DNA from: Paenibacillus sp. JNUCC32
Lineage (GTDB): Bacteria > Bacillota > Bacilli > Paenibacillales > Paenibacillaceae
Assembly: GCF_014863545.1 (NCBI RefSeq)
Contig: NZ_CP062260.1
Span: 4,729,501 to 4,793,500, forward strand
Direction of reading: 5' to 3'
Length of the DNA stretch: 64,000 bases
In this document: positions 58,753 to 64,000 of the stretch, in pieces
How positions within the stretch are numbered: position 1 is the stretch's first letter
Layout of the letters: each line of letters opens with the position of its first letter
Made by a program: the position numbers and the translations under genes
Notes under the pieces: model-generated
Database searches by the model: none
What the model was told of the DNA's origin: nothing
Seen by the model: the letters and a program-made list of their open reading frames with translations, nothing else

Positions 58753-59756
58753 GACTATTTTTGCAAGAACAGCGTCCCTTAATGATTGTCTACATCGCCC
58801 AGCTTCTTGTCGTTACCCTGATCTATAGGCTGGACGGTTATCGCAATTTGACGGTCAGCCTGTACGCGGGCATCATCAGCTTGCTGCTGCTCGTCGGCTA
58901 TCTCGCCTTCCGTTTCATTGCCAACCGTTCCTTCTATAAACGGTTGGAGCAGCCGCTTCCGGGAGAATCCCTCACCGGCGAATCCTCGGCAGAATCCTCC
59001 CACACCCCGCTCGCCGAAGCGCTTCATCAGCTGCTGAAAACCCAGTTCCGGCATTACACCACGGATCTGCATAACTATAAGCATAAAATTGAAGGCCATC
59101 TGCAGTTCATCAACCAATGGGCCCACCAGATGAAAACGCCGATTTCGGTCATTCACCTGATTCTCCAGGATGATGACGACCCCCGTTTTGCCGCGATCGG
59201 CGACGAGCTGGACCGCCTCAAAAAAGGGCTCGATCTCGTGCTGTATACCGCCAGGCTCGATACGTTCGAGCGCGATTTCCATGTGGAAAACCTGCCGCTT
59301 CAACGAATCGTCCGAAATGTCACGTCCGAGCAAAAGCGGCTGTTTATCCGGCGTAGAATGTACCCGTCCATCCGGATCGATTCCGGATTAACGGTGGCCA
59401 CGGACGAGAAATGGCTCTCTTTTGTGCTGACGCAGCTGCTGACCAACGCGGTTCGATATACGCTGAAGGAACAAGGCACCCTCTTTTTCAACGGCTACAC
59501 CCGGGAGAATCAAGTCGTGCTTGAGATAAGGGACGAAGGCATCGGCATTCCCCAAAGCGATCTCCCGCGGGTGTTCGATCCTTATTTCACCGGAGAGAAC
59601 GGGCGCCGATTCCAGGAATCGACAGGCATGGGCCTGTTTCTGGTCAAACAAATATGCGACAAGCTTGGACATGCCTTCGAAATCGAATCCAAGGTCGATG
59701 AAGGAACGACGGTCCGCATCATTTTTGCGGATGCTGCGGGCCATATCGCACAATGA
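58749..59756 (+). CDS. BceS-like intramembrane-sensing histidine kinase
   Basis: The 335-residue kinase has two close membrane helices (about 10-28 and 36-58) and almost no extracellular loop, the mark of the intramembrane-sensing class. The phospho-acceptor is His126 in INQWAHQMKTPISV. HATPase boxes are QLLTNAVRYT, DEGIGIP and GMGLFLVKQICDKLGH. BceS-type kinases do not bind the antibiotic themselves; they respond to transport activity of their BceAB partner, encoded just downstream. Confidence 0.94.
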   Translation: MRLFLQEQRPLMIVYIAQLLVVTLIYRLDGYRNLTVSLYAGIISLLLLVGYLAFRFIANRSFYKRLEQPLPGESLTGESSAESSHTPLAEALHQLLKTQFRHYTTDLHNYKHKIEGHLQFINQWAHQMKTPISVIHLILQDDDDPRFAAIGDELDRLKKGLDLVLYTARLDTFERDFHVENLPLQRIVRNVTSEQKRLFIRRRMYPSIRIDSGLTVATDEKWLSFVLTQLLTNAVRYTLKEQGTLFFNGYTRENQVVLEIRDEGIGIPQSDLPRVFDPYFTGENGRRFQESTGMGLFLVKQICDKLGHAFEIESKVDEGTTVRIIFADAAGHIAQ

Positions 59757-59850
59757 ATTCCACCGGCAGATGGCAGGGTTCGGCAGTGCAAGCTATTTAA
59801 TTAAGTCCGCTGCGGCTTATTCCCGATCTGCTTACGCGGGCAAAAGAAAC

Positions 59851-59881
59851 CTTACAAGGTTGTAAGGTAACTGTAAGTTAC
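59851..59881 (+). promoter_or_regulatory. BceR-type operator upstream of the ABC genes
   Basis: CTTACAAGGTTGTAAG (59851-59866) is a perfect palindrome containing TTACA-AGGT-TGTAA, which fits the TNACA-N4-TGTAA pattern described for BceR-type regulators. A second palindrome, GTAACTGTAAGTTAC (59867-59881), follows directly. A -10 box TACAAT at 59911-59916 lies about 45 bases downstream with a poor -35 box, as expected for an activated promoter. Confidence 0.8.
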
Positions 59882-59944
59882 GAATATGGCATGGACGCAA
59901 ACGAATCTTTTACAATGATAACATCGTTATAGAGGAGTGAAGAT

Positions 59945-60715
59945 ATGCCCATCCTGAGCGTCAAGCATCTATCCAAAATCTATGAGGGCAAAGTGGCGTT
60001 CCAAGCGCTGAACAATATTCACTTCAACGTCTCCAAAGGCGAATTCGTCGGTATTATGGGACCTTCCGGCAGCGGAAAAACGACGCTCCTCAATCTGATT
60101 GCGACCATTGATCAGCCCACGGCCGGGGAAGTGATCATAGGCGGACGCAATCCCCATCTGCTCGGTAGGAGCGATACGGCTCTGTTTCGGCGCAGGGAGC
60201 TGGGCTTCGTCTTCCAGCATTTCAATCTGCTGGATACGCTGACCGTTGAGGAAAACATCGTCCTGCCGCTGACGCTGGAGGGCATGCCGCTGGACGAAAT
60301 GGGCATCCGGCTGAACCGGATCGCAGACCGGCTCGGGATCGGGTCCATTCTGCACAAGCACACCTATGAGATTTCCGGCGGGCAGATGCAGCGCACCGCC
60401 ATCGCGAGGGCGCTCATTCAGGAGCCCTCCCTGATTTTGGCTGACGAGCCGACGGGGAACCTGGACTCCAGAGCCTCCAAAGAAGTGATGCAGACGCTTT
60501 CCGCTTCGAGCAAAGAAGCTTCCGCAACGATTCTCATGGTCACTCACGATCCGGTGGCAGCCAGCTACTGTGACCGCGTCTTGTTCATCAAGGACGGTCA
60601 ACTATATAATGAAATGTATTGCGGTGACAACCGCCAAGCCTTTTTCCAGAAAATCATCGACATGCTGGCGCTGCTGGGAGGAGGAAGTCATGACCTTTCG
60701 ACAATTCGCTTTTAG
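59945..60715 (+). CDS. BceA-like ABC transporter ATP-binding protein
   Basis: A 256-residue ATPase of the BceA/LolD group. Walker A is GPSGSGKTT, the Q-loop is in FVFQHFNLLDTLTV, the signature ISGGQMQR, Walker B LILADEPTGNLD and the switch His in VTHDP. It energises BceB for defence against cell-wall-active peptides such as bacitracin. The start follows AGAGGAGTGA. The 3' end overlaps the permease gene by 26 bases. Confidence 0.95.
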   Translation: MPILSVKHLSKIYEGKVAFQALNNIHFNVSKGEFVGIMGPSGSGKTTLLNLIATIDQPTAGEVIIGGRNPHLLGRSDTALFRRRELGFVFQHFNLLDTLTVEENIVLPLTLEGMPLDEMGIRLNRIADRLGIGSILHKHTYEISGGQMQRTAIARALIQEPSLILADEPTGNLDSRASKEVMQTLSASSKEASATILMVTHDPVAASYCDRVLFIKDGQLYNEMYCGDNRQAFFQKIIDMLALLGGGSHDLSTIRF

Positions 60716-62639
60716 GAATGTCCTGAGGAACAAGCGGACCTACGCGGCCTATTTCTTAAGCAGCGCTTTCTCCGTCATGATTTTCTTTGTGTGCGCGCTG
60801 TTCCTGTTTCACCCTTCCATCACGGACGAGGTGTTCTATCCGGTCGTGATCCAGGCGATGGTTGGCGCTGAGCTGATTATGTACGTATTCTCGTTTTTCT
60901 TCGTGCTGTATTCCGTCGGGGCTTTCTTGAAGACCCGCAAGCGCGAGTTCGGCATTCTGTTCATGCACGGCATGACGGACCGCCAGTTTAACAAGATGGT
61001 GTTTCTTGAAAATATGATCATCGGCGTAAGCGCGATCGCCACGGGCATCCTGTTCGGCATCATTACAGGCAAGCTGTTCCTGATGGCAGGCTCGGCCTTT
61101 CTCGGAGTCCCGCCCCTGCCGTTCCGGCTGAGTCTGCGAGCGCTCGGGCTGACGATCGCCAGTTACGCGCTGCTGTTCCTCATCATCTCGCTGTGCACGT
61201 CCTGGCTGCTGCGGCCCAAAGCGCTCATCGACTTATTCCAGTCCGGACAGCGGCCGAAAACCGCGCCCAGAACATCGCCGTGGTTATCCATATTGGCGGC
61301 TGTCCTGCTGCTTGTCAGCTACGGCCTGGCAGCCACGACAAGCGCATCGACCCTCGCGCTGCGCATGTTCCCGGTTACCTTGATGACGATGATCGGCACT
61401 TATCTGATTTATTCGCAGTTAGGGGTTGCTCTCGTCCGCAGGCTGAAAGAAAGCCGCCGGTTCACCTGGAGAAGAACCAAGCTGATCTCGCTATCCAGCC
61501 TGCAGTACCGGTTGAAGGATCATGCCCAGATGTTTTCGATGGTGACGATCGTGCTGGCCGTGTCTTTTTGCTCGGTAGGCGTATTCGCCTCCATTCCGGT
61601 GCTCACGAAGCAGTTCAACGAGGACTTCCCGGCCGCCATCGGTTATCTCGCCAAAACGGGAGATACCTCCGAAGAGCAGCATTTGAACGAAATCCGGCAG
61701 GAGCTGGAGTCGAGGAAAATACCGTTTGAAACGCTATCGTTTCGCGTTAAATATACGGATGCTGAACCGGCATCCGCACAGGCCGGTCCATCGGAGATTC
61801 CGTTGACGCTGATCGCGTTCTCCGACTATAAGGCGGCCGTCGTGATGGCGGGACTGCCGTTTGACGAACAGCCGCCGAGCGGTGAGGAGGCCCTTGTCCT
61901 CATTGCTTCGCAAAACGACAGAGCTTATACCCGCAACCGGGATTACGCTTCTTACCGGCTTCGGGATTCCGGCATCCGGCTGCGTGAAATCGGTTATTCA
62001 GATCATGTCGGCGTGCCGGAATACTTGCTGCCGGAGATGGATGACGATTCCCGTTTCGGCGGTCTTGTCGTCAGCGACGACATCTTTGCCGCCGTCACGG
62101 ATCCGGTCCGTCAGGAACGGTACACCGGCTTCTACGTGGACGATTTTACGGAGACGGAGGGGATCGTTCCCCATTTGGCTCCGGGCGGTGCCGTGCGCTA
62201 TGAGATGGACCGGACCTTTGCGCTGGCGGTCAGCGGTACGCTGTTCGCCCTTCGGGACAGCCTGTACAACATGCTGCTCTTCGCGGCATTGCTTGTGGGC
62301 ACGGTGTTTTTTATCGCGGCTGGAAGTTTCCTGTACTTCCGCCTCTATGCCGATCTGGATTTTGACCGCAGGCATTATGCCACGATATCCCGGCTCGGCA
62401 TGACGGACAGGGAGTTCAGGCGGATCGTTACCGGACAGCTCGCGCTGCTGTTTTTTGTACCGATCGGACTTGCGATCGTGCACAGCATCTTTGCCTTCAT
62501 CGCGCTGCAAAGCTATTTCTATTTATCCATTGCGGCTGAAATGGGCATCGTGCTGATCAGCTTCCTGATGATGCAGGTCCTGTACTTTTTCTTCATCCGC
62601 AGCCAATATCTGCGCAAGCTGAAGCAGACCCTTATATAA
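60690..62639 (+). CDS. BceB-like ABC transporter permease
   Basis: A 649-residue permease with ten helices. The N-terminus FRQFAFRNVLRNKRTYAAYFLSS is typical of BceB, and a large extracellular domain (about residues 315-520) between helices 7 and 8 is the ligand-recognition domain of the family. ATG 60690 is chosen because GGGAGGAGG lies a few bases upstream; the longer frame from 60570 runs through bceA. It forms the sensory and detoxifying complex with BceA and BceS, acting on antibiotic bound to undecaprenyl (pyro)phosphate-linked intermediates. Confidence 0.94.
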   Translation: MTFRQFAFRNVLRNKRTYAAYFLSSAFSVMIFFVCALFLFHPSITDEVFYPVVIQAMVGAELIMYVFSFFFVLYSVGAFLKTRKREFGILFMHGMTDRQFNKMVFLENMIIGVSAIATGILFGIITGKLFLMAGSAFLGVPPLPFRLSLRALGLTIASYALLFLIISLCTSWLLRPKALIDLFQSGQRPKTAPRTSPWLSILAAVLLLVSYGLAATTSASTLALRMFPVTLMTMIGTYLIYSQLGVALVRRLKESRRFTWRRTKLISLSSLQYRLKDHAQMFSMVTIVLAVSFCSVGVFASIPVLTKQFNEDFPAAIGYLAKTGDTSEEQHLNEIRQELESRKIPFETLSFRVKYTDAEPASAQAGPSEIPLTLIAFSDYKAAVVMAGLPFDEQPPSGEEALVLIASQNDRAYTRNRDYASYRLRDSGIRLREIGYSDHVGVPEYLLPEMDDDSRFGGLVVSDDIFAAVTDPVRQERYTGFYVDDFTETEGIVPHLAPGGAVRYEMDRTFALAVSGTLFALRDSLYNMLLFAALLVGTVFFIAAGSFLYFRLYADLDFDRRHYATISRLGMTDREFRRIVTGQLALLFFVPIGLAIVHSIFAFIALQSYFYLSIAAEMGIVLISFLMMQVLYFFFIRSQYLRKLKQTLI

Positions 62640-62682
62640 AGGATGGCAAAGGCCTCCTTATCTTTTGAAAGAGGTGTAACTT

Positions 62683-63294
62683 TTGGAAAACTGGATTACG
62701 GACATTATGGAGAAGTTCGGCTATGTCGGCATCCTGCTGATGATTGCCCTGGAAAACGTGTTCCCGCCGATTCCCTCCGAGGTCATTCTGACCTTCGGCG
62801 GATTCATGACAACCTACACGAAACTGACGGTGCCCGGCGTCATTATCGCAGCTACCATCGGCTCCGTGGTCGGTGCCGTCATCCTGTACGGGATCGGACG
62901 CCTGCTCGATGTCGAACGGCTGGAGAAAATCGTGGACCGTTGGGGGCATATCCTCCGCGTCAAAAAAGAAGACATCCGCAAGGCGGATGCCTGGTTCGAT
63001 AAATACGGCTACTGGACCGTGCTGTTCTGCCGCATGATTCCGCTGATCCGGAGCCTGATCTCCATCCCGGCGGGGATGTCCAACATGAAGTTCGGCATGT
63101 TCCTGCTCTTTACGACCATCGGTACCTTGATCTGGAACGTCATTCTGGTATCCGTCGGAGCCGCCGTCGGCGATTCATGGGAAAATATCGTCGCCTTCAT
63201 GGACGTCTATTCCAATATCGCTTATGCTGTAATAGCCGTGGCCGTGATCGCATTCCTGTTCTTCTTCTTCCGCAAGCGGAGAAAATCGGCTTAA
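62683..63294 (+). CDS. DedA family membrane protein
   Basis: A 203-residue DedA (SNARE-associated) protein with about five helices. The family blocks are ENVFPPIPSEVILTFGGF at the N-terminus and FCRMIPLIRSLISIPAGMSNMKF in the middle. Some DedA proteins are undecaprenyl-phosphate flippases that return the lipid carrier to the inner leaflet. The start is TTG 62683 after AGAGGTG. Position 43 bases after BceB and 80 before uppP argues for a role in lipid-carrier recycling. Exact substrate is inferred. Confidence 0.92.
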   Translation: MENWITDIMEKFGYVGILLMIALENVFPPIPSEVILTFGGFMTTYTKLTVPGVIIAATIGSVVGAVILYGIGRLLDVERLEKIVDRWGHILRVKKEDIRKADAWFDKYGYWTVLFCRMIPLIRSLISIPAGMSNMKFGMFLLFTTIGTLIWNVILVSVGAAVGDSWENIVAFMDVYSNIAYAVIAVAVIAFLFFFFRKRRKSA

Positions 63295-63374
63295 GCTGGA
63301 ACCACGCATTTCATGCCATGCATCATTCATATCATTACATTTTACATTTTTAAGTAAGGGAGAGACCGCAGGTC

Positions 63375-64000
63375 ATGGATTTTTTAACCATCCTCAAAGC
63401 AATTATTCTGGGAATCGTCGAGGGACTGACCGAGTTCGCTCCTGTATCCTCTACCGGCCATATGATCATCGTGGATGACATGTGGCTGAAATCCGAGGAG
63501 TTTCTGACGAAATACGTAGCCAACACGTTCAAGGTCGTGATTCAGCTCGGCTCCATTCTCGCCGTCATCGTGGTGTTCAAGGACCGCTTCCTGGATCTCT
63601 TGGGACTCAAGCGCAAAAAGCCCGAAGCCGGCGTACCGGCCGGTACGGGCAGACTGAGACTCAGCCAGGTTATCGTCGGTTTGATTCCGGCCGGCGTTCT
63701 GGGCGTCTTGTTCGAGGACCTCATTGACGAGCATTTATTTTCTACCGAAACGGTGCTGATCGGTCTTGTGATCGGAGCCATCTTCATGATCGTTGCCGAC
63801 AAGGTCAGCTCGAAAAAAGAGCCGAAAGTGGTGTCTGTCGATCAAATTACGTACAGGCAGGCATTCAGCGTCGGGCTGATTCAGTGTCTGTCGCTCTGGC
63901 CAGGCTTCTCCCGCTCCGGCTCCACCATCTCCGGAGGCGTTATGCTGGGCATGAGCCACCGCGCGGCGGCGGACTTTACGTTCATCATGGCCGTGCCGAT
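63375..64000 (+). CDS. uppP: Undecaprenyl-diphosphatase (partial, cut by window end)
   Basis: Starts at ATG 63375 after GGGAGAG and runs off the window after about 208 codons. The N-terminal active-site block EGLTEFAPVSSTGHM and the second block PGFSRSGST are complete and place it in the BacA/UppP family. The enzyme removes a phosphate from undecaprenyl pyrophosphate outside the membrane, regenerating the carrier and reducing bacitracin targets. It follows BceAB and DedA on the same strand. Confidence 0.95.
   Translation, partial: MDFLTILKAIILGIVEGLTEFAPVSSTGHMIIVDDMWLKSEEFLTKYVANTFKVVIQLGSILAVIVVFKDRFLDLLGLKRKKPEAGVPAGTGRLRLSQVIVGLIPAGVLGVLFEDLIDEHLFSTETVLIGLVIGAIFMIVADKVSSKKEPKVVSVDQITYRQAFSVGLIQCLSLWPGFSRSGSTISGGVMLGMSHRAAADFTFIMAVP

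Overview
The window looks like a chromosomal segment of a Paenibacillus-type, endospore-forming Firmicute. The grounds are the mid-50s GC content, strong GGAGG ribosome-binding sites with many GTG and TTG starts, YesM/YesN-type two-component control of a sugar transporter, LplB/LplC-type permeases with no linked ATPase, a KinB-like sporulation-type kinase, EcsAB, YneF and YwbE. No rRNA, tRNA, CRISPR array, prophage or insertion sequence was seen. It is ordinary chromosome with several accessory metabolic and envelope-stress islands.

Layout. 1-2000: a small cluster around a lipase with a C-terminal helical WXG/LXG-like domain and a small helical partner, resembling a type VII secretion lipase effector with reversed domain order. 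2060-6270 (minus strand): folE, yneF, a queG-ogt gene fusion, signal peptidase I and a GNAT. 6650-12550 (minus): a MacAB/YknXYZ-type exporter behind a large secreted protein. 12700-18680: sodA, an MFS transporter, mutY, acpS, a RibD-like reductase, nadE and a bacilliredoxin. 18780-24660: an unlisted 37-residue protein, an orphan sensor kinase, a HI0933-family flavoprotein, ecsBA, and a possible 44-residue protein upstream of ecsA. 25130-35810: a galactan-utilisation locus with GH53 galactanase, GH42 beta-galactosidase, two permeases, a binding lipoprotein and a YesN/YesM pair. It has an intra-operon terminator behind the binding-protein gene and a cre-like site before the galactanase. 36060-41420: a DHA2 drug exporter and an ECF transporter (T, S and duplicated ATPase). 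41630-47360: an alpha/beta hydrolase, free methionine-R-sulfoxide reductase, a Gln-rich protein, a lipoprotein, YwbE, an NlpC/P60 hydrolase and a pirin.

47500-50400: an OmpR-type two-component system, preceded by four TTCAG repeats spaced exactly 11 bp apart, and a nitroreductase. 50430-57860 (minus): the most unusual island. It holds two paralogous flavoprotein/dicluster-ferredoxin pairs, built like the alpha and beta subunits of APS reductase, around two SsuC-type permeases and one SsuA-type lipoprotein. There is no ATPase gene. A strong promoter with a terminator-like leader hairpin precedes it, a second hairpin lies inside it, and a 12-bp minisatellite lies at its far end.

57990-64000 (plus): a coherent undecaprenyl-phosphate and peptide-antibiotic module: BceRS, a TTACA-N4-TGTAA operator, BceAB, a DedA-family protein and uppP, which is cut by the window edge.

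Several gene starts were moved from the longest open frame to a start with a good ribosome-binding site. Two genes may use a CTG start.
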